Shown here piece by piece: positions 33,083 through 45,094 of a stretch of 64,000 nucleotides of DNA. Source of the stretch: Meghimatium bilineatum (Eukaryota; Mollusca; Gastropoda; Stylommatophora; Philomycidae); assembly GCA_034231615.1 (NCBI GenBank), contig CM067302.1, positions 14,302,990 to 14,366,989 of the forward strand, written 5' to 3'. Position 1 is the first letter of the stretch. Every line of letters starts with the position of its first letter. Made by a program: the position numbers and the translations under genes. The notes below the pieces were generated by a model. That model was given only the letters and a program-made list of their open reading frames with translations, was not told where the DNA came from and did not search any database.

Positions 33083-33841
33083 TTTTATGTTCTTATTGAA
33101 TAACTGCTCCACTGTTCTTATTCTCACTGCTCCATTACCTCGGATCCCCACCTCCCTTTTCCATCTGGGCCTTCTTATTTTGCCCTTTACAACTGGCCTT
33201 TTTTCAAAATATTGAGTGCTAAATAAGCCAGAAATAAATCAAAACAGGAACCCCCCCCCCCTTCCCCAACAACCAAAGAGGCACATAAAAATGAATGATA
33301 ACGTAAAAGTAAACGCAGTATAACGGTAAGCATGAACATGGACTTGGAGCATGAGGGAGCAACATACGGCACGTTAAGCCACATTGATTAACCACCCCCC
33401 CCCTCCCGGGCTGAGTGATAGTGACCATATGCATTCAACAAATATCAAATCACAAGCTATCTCAGCCAAACTGTAAACACGTTGCTTAAGTGAAACAAGG
33501 ATTATTGTTATTTAAAACTTGAATGCTGCCAGGCTGAAAACGTGTTCAGAACAAATATACTTCCGCTTGAGACAGTGCCCGCCGCCAGCAATTAATGTCC
33601 TACAGTGGATGTGAGAAATAGCGTTTCTAGCTGTTAGCGACAATTGTTGCAACGTCAATTGGAGCTTCACGCGACTCTTTAGCTCTAACGTCAACTGATT
33701 TACATGACTCGACTCTTTAGCTCTATACAAAAGAAAACTCTAGAATTTAGCCCGCGCACATACAAAAATGACCCACTCATGTTCTACAGATTGTCAAAGT
33801 AATGAGGGTATGAAAAATAGTATTCAATTCTGTTTGACTAT

Positions 33842-34230
33842 TTTCTGGTTATATTCTGGTTATATTCTAGTATTGCCATTTCTCTCTGGTTATATTCTAG
33901 TATTGTCATTTCTTTCCGGTTATATTCTAGGATTGTCATTTCTCTCTGGTTATATTCTAGTATTGTCATTTCTCTCTGGTTATATTCTAGTATTGTCATT
34001 TCTTTCCGGTTATATTCTAGTATTGTCACTTCTTTCTGGTATTGTTATAGTATTGTTTCTTTTTTTATGAATACATTTTATCATGGTTTTCCTTTTTCTG
34101 TTTATATTCTAGTATGGTATGATTTTTTTTTTTCTAGTTATATTTCAGTATTGTTAAGATTTTTCTATGGTTATACTCTATATAATTGGGATTTTTTTCT
34201 GGTTATACTATAGTATTAGTATATAGTAGG
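33842..34230. repeat. 30-bp minisatellite interrupted by a LINE and a SINE
   Basis: GGTTATATTCTAGTATTGTC and ATTTCTCTCT repeated about 8 times, then decayed to 34.23 kb. The same units resume at 35.28-35.33 and 35.54-35.6 kb beyond the inserts. Confidence 0.85.
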
Positions 34231-35265
34231 CACAACTATGGATAACAATCAGGCATATGGAGTTCCACAAGATCTGATAAGCCTATGTCAGAGCATATAC
34301 GTCAATAGTCAATGAACGAGCCAATAATAGTAAGAACGAGCGCAGTTACATCCGATAAATTTCAAATTCACTCGGGTGTGAAACAGGGATGTGTACTATC
34401 CCCCTTACTGTTCATAACATACATAGATCACATTTGTAAAGTAGCTAAGACAGCGGAAGAAAACAATCTGAAGGATACCTTAAACGAACTACTATTTGCT
34501 GATGACCAAGTACTAATGGCATCATCAGAAGAAGAACTACAAAGGCAAATAGATTACATCAAACATTTACATCATACCTTTAACATGAAGATAAATATAG
34601 AAAAGACCGAAGTAATGAAAATAGGAAGAACAGAAAGAAACACCAATATATATATTGAAAACAAGACTTAACCAAGTGACAGAACTCACATACCTAGAAA
34701 GTAATATAACAACAGACGGCAAGAGCAGCAAAGAAATACACAATAGATGTAGTAAAGCATACCAAGCCCTAGGCCAAATGATGACAATCTTCAGAAACAA
34801 ATACTAGATTTAAACACCAAAATAACACTATTCAAAACGATTATTATGTTAACGTTGTGCTACCAATGCCAAACAAGGACAACGATAGCGCAAGACAGCA
34901 AGACAAACGTAAACTAGTGACAGCTGAAATGGCGTGCTTACGCAGAATCCTAGGAATATCGCTAAGAGACAGGGCGAGGAATGAAGACATCCGACAAAAA
35001 ACCGGCACCACCCCAATCTTAGAATACATCAAGAGACAACAGATCAAATGGTTTGCACACATTTTCTGACTACCATCAGACAGCATACCAGAGCAAGCTA
35101 TGTTACACAGATACAGCGAAGGCAGACCTAGAGGCCGACCACGAAAACGATGAACCACTGAAATAAAAGAGGCGACAACTTCCACAATATACTTAGCACA
35201 CAAGAGGGGCCGTTTCCAGTAAACTCTTCTACCCCTGACGCCGAAAGACAACAAAGGGCTTCAGC
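34215..35265 (+). pseudogene. 5'-truncated LINE: RT palm to C-terminus
   Basis: Coding pieces are VKQGCVLSPLLFITYIDHIC, ELLFADDQVLMASSEEELQ and MKINIEKTEVMKIGR, then after frameshifts TYLESNITTDGKSSKEI, EMACLRRILGISLRDRARNE, YIKRQQIKWFAHIF and GRPRGRPRKR. The catalytic motif is FADD. It is inserted in the 30-bp TTATATTCTAGTATTG array, whose units reappear on both sides (34.2 and 35.28 kb). Confidence 0.8.
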
Positions 35266-35328
35266 GAATAGATAGATAAATAGATAGACTATAGTATTGT
35301 TGGAATTTTTTTCTGGTTATACTCTAGT

Positions 35329-35544
35329 GTCCGGCTCTGTGGCGAAGTGGTACAGAGCGCGTCTGTGACGGCAAAGGTACCGAGTTCGATCCTCACCACA
35401 GGCAATTGTGCATCCGGACCGTTCAGAAAGCAATGGCAACCTACTAAACGTATTTATATTGCCTAGAAAATCACCACAGACAACAAATGCTGGGTTGATA
35501 GCTACGTCCTGGATAGGATATGCTACCAATTTTTTTATATTTTT
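35329..35544 (+). mobile_element. tRNA-derived SINE, family 1, copy 2
   Basis: It has the same A box (GTGGCGAAGTGG) and B box (GAGTTCGATCC) and body as the 4.95-kb copy, with about 90% identity by eye. The 12-bp TTATACTCTAGT flanks it at 35317-35328 and 35545-35556. It is inserted within a unit of the TTATATTCTAGTATTG minisatellite, so the duplication could partly reflect the array period. It ends in a T-rich tract. Confidence 0.8.
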
Positions 35545-35739
35545 TTATACTCTAGTATTGGACTTTTTATAGTTTTATTTTATTTTATTTTGGTTATATT
35601 CTAATGTTTGCCTTTAGATGCCAATATTCATATGATAATCTTGTCAATATGTTTACTATGCCAATTAATGAGTCTCACACTTTCTAAGGAGCACACCAGA
35701 CAATTGATCAACATTTTAATACAAATATTTGAAATGATT

Positions 35740-36120
35740 AGTCTTGTGCTATATGCCTATGCCGTGTTGTGTTGGTTGTCATGTTTGTCCACAACATTCT
35801 CTGTCGTGTGCTGTCCACAACCTTCTCTGTCGTGTGCTGTCCACAACCTTCTCTGTCGTGTGCTATATGCCTATGCCGTGTTGTGTTGGTTGTCATGTTT
35901 GTCCACAACCTTCTCTGTCGTGTGCTGTCCACAACCTTCTCTGTCGTGTGCTGTCCACAACCTTCTCTGTCGTGTGCTATATGCCTATGCCGTGTTGTGT
36001 TGGTTGTCATGTTTGTCCACAACCTTCTCTGTCGTGTGCTGTCCACAACCTTCTCTGTCGTGTGCTGTCCACAACCTTCTCTGTCGTGTGCTGTCCACAT
36101 CCTTCTCTGTCGTGTGCTAT
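35740..36120. repeat. 25-bp units in a 120-bp higher-order repeat
   Basis: TGTCGTGTGCTGTCCACAAC and CTTCTC repeat two or three times. They are then broken by TATATGCCTATGCCGTGTTG and the cycle restarts (35.74, 35.86 and 35.98 kb). Confidence 0.9.
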
Positions 36121-36159
36121 CAATCATTTCCGATATCCATGTTCTCTTCGTTGTCAAAA

Positions 36160-36735
36160 TTCTAAGCTGTCCACTAACTTCTCTTGGTCTTACCATACCT
36201 CATGGTCTTTGCCTACCCCTCTTAGTCTTCCCCTACCTCCATTAGTCTTCCCCTACCTTTCTTAGTCTTCCCCTACCTCCATTAGTCTTCCCCTACCTTT
36301 CTTGATATTCCCCTACCTCTCTTAGTCTTCCCCTACCTTTCTTGATCTTTCTCTACCTCTCTTAGCCTTCACTTATCTCTCCCTTAGTCTTCCCCTACAT
36401 TTCTTGATATTCCCCTACCTCCCTTAGTCTTTCCTACCTCCCTTAGTCTTCCCCTACCTCTCTTAGTCTTCACCTACATTTCTTGATATTCCCCTACCGC
36501 TCTTAGTCTTCCCCTATCTCTCCCTTAGTCTTCCCCTACCTCTCTTAGTCTTCCCCTACCTCTCTTAGTCTTCCCCTACCTCTCTTAGTCTTCCCCTACC
36601 TCTCTTAGTCTTCCCCTACCTTTCTTAATCTTCCCCTACCTCTCTAAATCTTTCCCTACCTCTCTCGGTCTTCCCCTACCTCTCTCGGTCTTCCCTACTT
36701 CTTATGGTATTTCCCTACCTCTCTTGGTCTTCTCC
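36160..36735. repeat. CT-rich degenerate array
   Basis: CTACCTCTCTTAGTCTTCCC and variants, about 21 bp each. It is strongly strand-biased for pyrimidine. Confidence 0.88.
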
Positions 36736-36844
36736 TAATTTTAGGAAAATTATACACACTGCAAGGGCACATAATTAGGTTGTTTTTTTTTAGTTTCCTA
36801 AGTTCGAACCTGGTATACATGTCTTGATAGCTGATTCGACCATG

Positions 36845-36930
36845 TAAGATACGCTTAAAACAAAACGTGTGACGTGAATTCGAACACAGATCAGCTGATC
36901 GGGAACCAACCACTGATCCAGGGAGAACAC
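36845..36930 (-). mobile_element. Possible tRNA-SINE family 2 head
   Basis: On the minus strand, ATCAGTGGTTGGTTCCCGAT and GTGTTCGAATTCACG resemble A and B boxes at about the right spacing. The body is not clearly shared with the other copies. Confidence 0.35.
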
Positions 36931-37534
36931 CAACCTTCTTGTGTTTCTTACTGCTTAAGTAAATTTCAATAAAAATCGGTTTATACTTTTAACTAAAGAA
37001 ATTTGCTTACAAGTGTGTACATTGGATATACTTTACGACGCAGATGTTCAAGGGGGGAGGCGAATAAACTAGCCATAAACACTACTGGGTCTACTTTAAC
37101 TTCTCTAACAGAAAAATCTCTTTAAAACACACCTTTTATATAGTAAACTGACTACAAAACTAATTATGTTAAAACAATGAAAAATGTATTGTTTCAAACT
37201 ACCTGCTTGTGCTGTTGTTTTACGATAAAGTATCCTCTTTATAAACTATTAATATTATGAATCCTGTTTCGATTATGCTCCAAATTATTTAGAACAGGTT
37301 CTGAACTGAATACAGTTTCCTTGTTTGCCAATTTAATCATAGATATAAATAGCGAGTGTAATAATCAATGATCTTCCATACGGGAATTCCCACATAATGA
37401 GGCGTGTTTACGTACGCGTAAAACGTAGTTACCATGCTATGACCATAACCGGCTCCACTCGGATACGTTTGCTATTGTGTAATCATTTCCACTCGTCGTC
37501 TTTTTTTATGTGTTGGTATATGCGTATCTAGTAT

Positions 37535-37690
37535 CTTGATAAAGGCCCTTTAGACACAAACGTCGATTATGTCCTGTGTATTGTCATTTGTATGATTATA
37601 TTCTGTGTTTTGTTGTGCATATTATTTCACGTAGGGATCCATCAATTATAGTGTGTTAGTCGTCATTCAGTAGAACTTCATTAATTGTTT
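37535..37690 (+). repeat. Dispersed element related to 57177
   Basis: TTGATAAAGGCCCTTTAGAC, ACAAACGTCGATTATGTCCT, then AGTAGAACTTCATTAATTG. It shares head and tail order with the 57.2-kb insertion. Confidence 0.45.
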
Positions 37691-37731
37691 CATACGTGAG
37701 TACTATTTCCATTAGAAGACCGATTTAATGA

Positions 37732-37888
37732 GGCCTTCATTGGATCCTTTTTTTAAATATTGTCGTGGTTTCCGTTGGTTACTATTTATAAACTTGGAGC
37801 CGCCTTGGCTATTTTTATATGCGAAGTATATAAACAGTGAACAACGGAAACCACCACAATAATCAAGAAAAGGAATGAATGAAGGCCT
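37732..37888. repeat. Palindromic foldback element
   Basis: The arms GGCCTTCATTGGATCC...GTGGTTTCCGTTGGTTACTA and TATATAAACAGTGAACAACG...GAATGAAGGCC pair around AACTTGGAGCCGCCTTGGC. The loop core (GCCTTGGCTA, ATGCGAAGTATATAA) matches the loops of the 28-29 kb elements. Confidence 0.7.
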
Positions 37889-38139
37889 AATTAATTCTGT
37901 GCAGACGTCTTATATTGGAGACGGCCATGCCTAGAGCATGCGCTAGTAGAAGAACTATCTAGTAAAATTGGAGGGGGGGGGGCACGGGATGCATTCCTTT
38001 TATTTTTAAAAGTATGAATGCAAATTGTACCTGACTTTTATTTTTATTTTTTTTTACAAGTGTTCACTCTGCAAAAACCCCGAGCAGGGCTGTCAGCATT
38101 CAAAAATTAAATTGGAAGATGATATATTTAGGAAAATTC

Positions 38140-38211
38140 AATGCAAGAGGTCTATGTAAAACAAAATAATCGGCAAGGGCTCTACGGAGCAAAATAGTTT
38201 GAGATTCACTG
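38140..38211. mobile_element. Right end of a hAT-like element
   Basis: GGGCTCTACGGAGCAAAATA and GAGATTCACTG match the right end of the 27.9-kb MITE. No left terminus is seen. Confidence 0.4.
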
Positions 38212-38270
38212 GTATATATGTTACAAGCGCTATCCGTGTCTTTTATCCATTATTTATAAGGTCCTGCTGA

Positions 38271-38395
38271 TTAATCGAATGACGCATTATCCTTTTGTCC
38301 CCGTGTTTTAATTGGTCACTGTGTGCATACTCTGTATCAACAGCCAATGAAAATCATTGGAAAAGTCTAATGCGTCACGTTTGAATGACGATTAA
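38271..38395. mobile_element. TTAA-flanked MITE
   Basis: TTAATCG...GACGCATTA on the left mirrors TAATGCGTC...CGATTAA on the right, 125 bp apart, with TTAA at both outer edges. It has no coding content. Confidence 0.45.
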
Positions 38396-38504
38396 CAATT
38401 TCGCGCACATCCGTTATATTGCTATCATATATATTGTTATACTGTATATCGATGGTCACATGCTATCACAATGTTCTATTAATATCGTTGACGAATAAGA
38501 ACAT

Positions 38505-38945
38505 TCCTGGAATTGTTAACAATGTCTCAAAATGGAACTACAGTAATGCTTGAGACATCTAGGATAGTAACATCTGCACAAATTACAAACAAGTTAAAAA
38601 TGAGAATTATAAAATGCTACATCTATTCTATATTAATGTATGGCTCAGAAACATGGACACTAAATAAACAATTAGAAGACATAATTGATGCCTTTGAGAT
38701 GTGGGTATATAGAAGAATAGGGAGAACATCATGGAAAGAGAAGAAAACAAATAAAGAGCTGCTAAAAACACTTAATATGAAGAAAGAACTACTAAGAGAA
38801 ATAAATATCAGACAAATAAAATATTTTGGACACATTAAAAGACATGACACCTTATTGAAGACCTTACTTGAGGGTAAAGTCAAAGGAAAGCGAACAAGAG
38901 GTAGACCAAGTTGCGGAGACGGCAACTTGATGATGATGAATCCTT
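38505..38945 (+). pseudogene. LINE 3' fragment with GAT tail
   Basis: The frame reads AQITNKLKMRIIKCYIYSIL, MYGSETWTLNKQLEDIIDAF, EMWVYRRIGRTSWKEKKTNK, RQIKYFGHIKRHDTLLKTLL and VKGKRTRGRPSCGDG. It has an internal deletion near the end and finishes GATGATGAT. It is about 90% identical by eye to the 12.75-kb copy. Confidence 0.78.
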
Positions 38946-39086
38946 GAGACATGATTGTACTACGCATGTCAATGGGGAACATACTTCAACTCTCCATATA
39001 ATCTCTTCCTTATTCAATCAGGAAATCATAAATCAGTCAGATGAGAAAATTAATCATAATGTTGTAATGGTGGATGTAAATTCATC

Positions 39087-39590
39087 ATCAAGTGCAGTCT
39101 CCGCAACGAAGGCTGGATGCAATAGATCTCCAACATTCCATGTCTCTTGTTTTGGTGGTGCACTCTGCTATACTGAAACATGTCCATCTAATGATGTTAC
39201 TCTCCCACTTGTATCTCTACCTCTTGTTCGCTTCCCCATGACTTTACCCCACAGTAAGGTCTTCAATAAGGTGCCATGTCTTATATTGTGTCCAAAATAT
39301 TTTATTTGCCTGATCTTTATTTCCCCTATTAGTTCTTTCTTCACATTAAGTGTTTTAGCACCTCTTTATTTGTTTTCATCTCTTTCCATAATGTTCTCCC
39401 TATTCTTCTATATACCCACATCTCAAAGGCATCAATTCTGTCTTCTAATTTTTTATTTAGTGTCCATGTTTCTGAGCCATGCATTACTATAGAATAGATG
39501 TAGCATTTTATAATTCTCATTTTTAACTAGTTTGTAATTTGTTTAGATGTTAATATTTTCCTCATGTCATCGAAGGTACTTTTCGCCATG
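39087..39590 (-). pseudogene. LINE 3' fragment with GAT tail
   Basis: This minus-strand copy of the 12.75-kb family is more decayed. It starts from ATGATGAATT and the CAGCCTTCGTTGCGGAG end, and extends past the ETWTLNKKLED region into upstream sequence also found at 15.2 kb. Confidence 0.68.
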
Positions 39591-39639
39591 TAAAAATATA
39601 ACCGGAAAATATCGAATATGAAATTCTATTAAATCCTTA

Positions 39640-39805
39640 TAGAGTTTAATATAAGAAGAGGAGAAAGGGCAAACCAAGAATACCATGGACTGACGACATT
39701 AAAGATAACATGAATACATCGCTAGAAAATGCAAGCCACATCGCTCAAGACAGAGAGAGGTCCAGAGAGTTCATTGAGAAGACAACGTTCTGGAAGTAAT
39801 ACATC
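39640..39805 (+). pseudogene. LINE C-terminal fragment
   Basis: KGKPRIPWTDDIKDNMNTSL, ENASHIAQDRERSREFIEKT and TFWK.YIT-stop. It is nearly identical to the fragment at 54.97-55.15 kb and related to the 4.46-kb element's end. Confidence 0.72.
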
Positions 39806-40124
39806 ACATGACAAATCCTTATAGAATATAAAATGATGTAAATTATAGATCTGGATTACGTATGCTGATATAATCCTAACAGAAATTTTTCTATTCGTTT
39901 TCATACAGTGATTTGAATATCTCAACTTCTTGAGCCATTCCTCTTTATAAAATAATTCTAGGTAAATTATACAAGGTCCCGCCATGACGTGCTTGTCTTT
40001 GACATGGACTCTATTATAATGTTTATATAATGATTATATCATAGGATATATATTCTAGACGAATGCCTACTTCGGCATATTTCTTAATTTACACGCAAGT
40101 AGAATTTAATCAATTGAACAAAAT

Positions 40125-40290
40125 ATTCCGCCGAAGACGGATATGTTGGGTCATTGGCGCAAATAAAACGGCGACACAACGTATTTCTATTCTCTATGTA
40201 CTACATCCTGCTGGAAATCTAGTAGGACAATTGTCCTGCTACAAAAAAGATCCACCGGGAGTTTGAGAATGAACGCGGAAGAAGAAGAAC
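40125..40290 (+). mobile_element. GAA-tailed SINE-like element, short form
   Basis: The sequence runs from the head (CCGAAGACGGATATGTTGGG) to the tail (GAATGAACGCGGAAGAAGAA). GAACAAAAT occurs on both sides (40116-40124 and 40287-40295), partly overlapping the tail. Confidence 0.78.
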
Positions 40291-40484
40291 AAAATCTGTA
40301 TAATTAAAATAACCATAACGTTGTAACTGTTTCTTGGTAAAATTGACAAAGGATGTGTTCACAATAGATCTCAGATAAAGTAAAGTGAAACATTAAAAAG
40401 GCAGCTTCTTCCAGGTAAGGCCATGTTTCCTTATTGTTGTCTTTTTGCCATCTGCTACACTCGTCATCGCATACTGCACAAGAT

Positions 40485-40905
40485 AGAAACCGTTCATGCT
40501 GAGAACAGAATGGTGGGACTTATTGAACAACGAATTTGTCCAGAGCATTACATGGATATACAGCCCTGGTCATGCTGGGGTCATACGAAACGAGAGAGCC
40601 GACTTATTGGCAGGCAATGCGGCGATAGACAGTATATAGCTGAGAAGAGATAACGCAGACTTAATCAAGGCAGTAATAAATTTATTTCAAGATGAAGATG
40701 ATGTCAATGAGGCTGAGAACGTACACATACAGAAAATGTTAGAAAATGGAGTATTTAGAGGGGAGGAACGGATAATTAAATTTTTTTGGAAGGCCCCAAA
40801 GATTACGCATTCAACACCTGACCGGGACTCTGAGTCTAAATACACTGTGATGGCTGCTGGAACAGAGGGCGGAGTAATCAGAATGCCCCATGTGCCGTGA
40901 CGCCA
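40485..40905 (+). pseudogene. RNase H / C-terminal remnant of a LINE
   Basis: PGHAGVIRNERADLLAGNAA resembles the last RNase H block (GHxGxxxNExAD). It is followed by DDVNEAENVHIQKMLENGVF and MAAGTEGG. Related 3' ends are on the minus strand at 42620-42720 and 53455-53700. Frameshifts are present. Confidence 0.6.
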
Positions 40906-41068
40906 TAATTTGCGCTCACTTCTGCTAACCTCTTACGGTGCGTTTTGGTGCGTAAATTTCTTTCATCTGTCTTTCCCCAACTTCTTATCCACGCATTTCA
41001 ATACTTGAACATAGACCCTCCCTTCTGTGACCATTTTATAACATCTATCACTGTATATTTGTTTCTAG

Positions 41069-41889
41069 GTAAATACTAAATTAAGTATACAGGTTATTGT
41101 AGATAACTAACTATTAATATAAAATAATAAGAAACAACAATAAAACAAAGACAATTATCGATGTGTCGGTCTTATCATCATCATCATCATCAGGTGCCAT
41201 GCCGGGTGGCATAGGCGGTCATGGCTCTCCACAGCTCTCTGTCCACAGTATTATGTATCGAAGTCGTTGTTGTTTCTTTGCCGTGCCAGGTTGTCAAACT
41301 GTCTAATATTTTCTCACGTTGTCGCCCTCTGTCTCTGGTGTCTTCAATCTTGCCTGTTGTGATTATGTTCTCTAAACCTGCCTGTCTCATGAAGTGGCCA
41401 AAAAAAGAAGATTGCCTTTTTCTTATATTGTTGATTAAGGTCCGTTTCGCATTTAACTCTTTTAACACCTCTACATTAGTTTTTCTGGCAGTCCATGGTA
41501 TTCTCAGCATTCTTCTGTAGAACCACATCTCTGTTGCCTCCAATCTCCCACTTTCCAGTTTGTTTATTGTCCAAAACTCACACCCATATGTTAGTATTGG
41601 GGTTATATAGCACTGCAGATCTCTCTTTATCACCTCTAATGACAAGGTCATATTACACAGTATATTTTCCATTTTTCTGAATGTTGTTTTTGCCTATAAG
41701 GACCTTTTATCAAGAAATAAAAACTAATTAAGACAACACAACTATAAAAAAACAGCAGAGAAGATTGGGACAATGATCCCAATAGGACAGATACAACGAT
41801 AATTATCTTTGCTCTTTGTTTTATTGTTATTTCTTATTATTTTATATTAATAGTTATCTACAGTAACCTGTACACTTAATTTAGTATTC
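41069..41889. repeat. Inverted repeat of about 92-bp arms around a LINE fragment
   Basis: 41069-41160 (GTAAATACTAAATTAAGTAT...ACAATTATCG) is inverted at 41797-41889 with roughly 90% identity. A LINE 3' end and a dispersed-element head lie between. The right arm continues into ACTGCGGCACTTTCCATTTT, which is shared with 31.31 kb. Confidence 0.68.
41172..41690 (-). pseudogene. LINE 3' fragment with GAT tail, between inverted repeats
   Basis: One open frame reads SLEVIKRDLQCYITPILTYG, CEFWTINKLESGRLEATEMW, FYRRMLRIPWTARKTNVEVL, RQSSFFGHFMRQAGLENIIT and RELWRAMTAYATRHGT-stop, then (GAT)6. It is nearly identical to 45.1-45.49 kb. Arms of an unrelated inverted repeat flank it (41069-41160 and 41797-41889). 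Confidence 0.82.
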
Positions 41890-42619
41890 ACCTCTTATTT
41901 GTCTGGTTACTGCGGCACTTTCCATTTTGTCAGATATCCTCCAATATTTTGGTTATTTATATTTGTTTCAATCTCTCCATCCTTATAAAGAGAGCAAACG
42001 TCAGTTGTTTACATAATCACAAGTAATCAAATAAATACGCAATGTGTTACCACTCCTGACCCCCCCCCCCCCCTTCTCCAGATCTAGGCTTTCTCAAGCA
42101 GACATGGGAATCTAGGGTTCTTTTTTAAGAATCTGGGACTCTTTCTAGTTATTTTCGGTTAGTTTGTTTTTTCGTGTTTTTCTGAACTGGGGTCTTTTTA
42201 AAAGTGTTGAGTTGTTACTATGCATACAAAGTGTAAAAAGTCACATAATTTCTCATGACCGGATTTTTATGGATATGGGTGGGGATATTTGATAGTGTTG
42301 TGGGATGCGGATAATTGTTGTGGAGTACGTTGTGGAAGGATTCCACTGTGAGTTATTGTTTCCTCCCCCTTCCTGCAATACTCCACCCCCCCCCCCTCTC
42401 TTTGGGTCTTGATCTCTATCGCTGTAACTTATTTCGCATTCTCCCCCTCCATCCCCTATGTGTACACTCTTCCTGTGCTATTGTGAACTTAACGACCTGT
42501 ATCCGACTGACCATTATTTTAAGCGTCCTTTAGTTTTACCTTGCAGTTCAACTACACTGGAAAACACATTTAGTTCTACCTTGCAGATCGACTCCACTGG
42601 ATACCACATTTCTTGATTC

Positions 42620-42720
42620 TTGATTAGAAACTGGCCTCACAGCACGTGGGGCATTCCCATAAGTGCTCCGCCCTCTGTTCCAGCAGCCATTCTACTCGAT
42701 GGTGTTTCGAGTCTAATGTT
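42620..42720 (-). pseudogene. 3' end of the RNase H-bearing LINE family
   Basis: On the minus strand, SRMAAGTEGGALMGMPHVL-stop matches the end of the 40.5-40.9 kb remnant. Confidence 0.5.
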
Positions 42721-42884
42721 GCCGAAATAAACGTCGACGTCAGGGCACAACTCTGGCCCTTGCGACAGGTTTCTTTGTTGTTCCGCCCACCCACGCCGTG
42801 CCCGTAACTAGTTCAAGCACAACGTCGGCCTGTCGGAACAACATGGTAACTGTTATGGAAGGTTACGACTACGGGATTGTATAG

Positions 42885-43020
42885 ATGACGTGTCATGAAG
42901 CTTCTATAAGAAGATAACCTCAATATAAAGGCATGTCATCTACTAAGGTTTTCTGTTGCATGGTTAGTTTGTCTAGTGAGCAATTGGTGAGACCCACAGA
43001 CGCAACCGCGTGCGCAAGAT
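42885..43020 (+). repeat. Dispersed repeat, direct copy 1
   Basis: TAGATGACGTGTCATGAAGC...AAGGTTTTCTGTTGCATGG...GTGAGACCCACAGACGCAAC recurs at 43765-43905 in the same orientation. It has no ORF. The neighbouring TTAGTTCTACCTTGCAG motif also recurs at 42570, 43026 and 43178. Confidence 0.65.
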
Positions 43021-43764
43021 AACACATTTAGTTCTACCTTGCAGTTAGTTAGTCGTTGGATTATCATTGCACTCTGGACAAGTTCATATGTGTTCAGATC
43101 TCTCCTTGAGTGTATTCGCCATTACACGTTGACTGACGGTCCCAGTATGCAGTTGATTGACCATCATTCTTTCTTTCTACCTTGCAGATCAACTCCATCA
43201 CTGGATAACATATTTCAGTTAATTTGCGTTTTATTTGATTAAAACCCGCTCTTTTGATTTTCCTTTTACTCCTTCTTGTGATCTTGTTGTATTTATTGGT
43301 AGGTTGGTTGGTTGGTTGCTGATCAAGCGGTCCATGGGCTCATGCCCTTTGACATAATGCCATTAGATGGCATTATATTGCTGGGAAGTCTGTGGATTTT
43401 CGGCCCACCCCGGGATAGAGCCAGAGAATAACTATCACACCTCCAGGAAGGTAGGTTTCAACCTATGCACTGCGCCTAGCAACTGTAGCCAAGATAGGGT
43501 TCACTGTGCTCATTCCCTGCCACCAATTGACTACTGGTTATGCCGAACTTCTCTATTGCTCCAGGCATGCAACTAAATGTTCAAGTCAAAAGGATTGTCA
43601 CGTCCTGAGTCACTGTGCCTCAGCAATAGGAAAAACAGTGATGTCAGTTTCCTCCTCCTCAGTGCTGCACAGTACATCTCTGGCTCCCTCCGAACCACAG
43701 AGGGTACATACATATATATTCAGGCAAACATTAAAAACATTTCACAACAAAACAAAATCATAAC

Positions 43765-43905
43765 TGTATAGATGACATGCCATGAAGCTTCTTTAAGAAG
43801 ATAACCTCAATATAACGGCATGCCATCCACTAAGGTTTTCTGTTGCATGGATGGTATGTCTAGTGGGCCATTAGTGAGACCCACAGACGCAACCACATGC
43901 GTATG
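43765..43905 (+). repeat. Dispersed repeat, direct copy 2
   Basis: The second copy of the 42.9-kb repeat, about 88% identical by eye. A separate repeat, GTCCATGGGCTCATG, occurs at 43.33 and 44.21 kb. The nature of both is unknown. Confidence 0.65.
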
Positions 43906-44814
43906 TTGTATTTGTCTTCCATCTTTTTCTTTCTCTCATCTTTTCTCCTTTATTATCTGCTTCTGCTACTTTATAACATCATGATTCTTTTATTGTAGTA
44001 TTAATTTTTGTTGTTTGTCTGAATGAAGACCGTTTACTCGAAACGTCGTCTCTTTTCTTGTAGTGTGTTACTTTTTTGTTAGCAAAACTCCTTACTTATT
44101 TCAGCTTTTTCTTCCTTATTACCGTGTTGAACCCGCCCTCATATCTTTCGTGTATGGGTTATTTTATGGGGGATGTTCGGAGAGCATCACAGTCGGTTGG
44201 TTTCTGATCCAGCCGTCCATGGGCTCATGGCTTTTGACCCAAGCCCTATCACAGTCAGTTCAGACAAGCATTAATTCTCGCCTAACCGATCTTTTGAAAC
44301 ACGCGGGGACACGCTAGAACACGCACGACACAAAGCAAAGATTAATGTCAAGCAACAATGGTTTCATTCACTACCTAAACAGAGAAACATATTCAAAAAG
44401 CGGCCTAACTGACGGGAAAAAGGTTATACATGCATACACACACATACATGCATACACAAATAGGCTACATACATAGGCTACATTTATGCACCTTCGACAT
44501 AAACACACACACATCATTGTTGATCTTGCAATAACAGGAATTTGTTGGTAACGGGTAAAAGGCGGGAAACTGGAAGGTACACTTCATATTCTAAAAATAA
44601 CACTTGTCACCGTACTATCTGTTTCGTGCATATTCTAAAAAAAACAACACTTGTCACCGTTTTATCTGTTTCGTGTTTCGTCTGTTTCGAGTTTTGTGAC
44701 CGTAACAATCTGAAACTGAGAATGGGTGGCTGGGGTAACACAGGGTCATGTTCTTTACATAATGTTGTCCTCAATGCCACTGTAAGACACGGTTCTGTGC
44801 AAGCTGCCTAGCTT

Positions 44815-44960
44815 CTTCCAGTGTCATGTTCAGAAGATCTTCGATGTCATGTGCCCCTCGTAGTCTTGTCCTGCCTCTTGTTCTCTTTCCTGGAACTTTT
44901 CCCTCCATGATTAATCTTTCTAAACCATAATGTCTCTTTCTTTATATGTCCGAAATATGT
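44815..44960 (-). pseudogene. LINE C-terminal fragment
   Basis: Minus-strand GKVPGKRTRGRTRLRGAHDI-like sequence with frameshifts (TCCAGGAAAGAGAACAAGAG). A weaker relative is at 52680-52910. Confidence 0.5.
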
Positions 44961-45094
44961 CAGGTCCCATGTCAGCAACCTGCCGTCTGGGATGGAAATA
45001 TCCATTCCTGTACTAAGCCGCAACAACTATTAGATGGGGTGACCAATTTCCTTCCTTGCTGTCTTTACCTCCCCCAACTCATGCGTCAATATGT

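Noticed and set aside
35608..36265. Cys-rich open frames of 150-185 codons on the plus strand
   Set aside because: They follow the 25-bp/120-bp repeat exactly and continue into a CT-rich array. Composition artefact.
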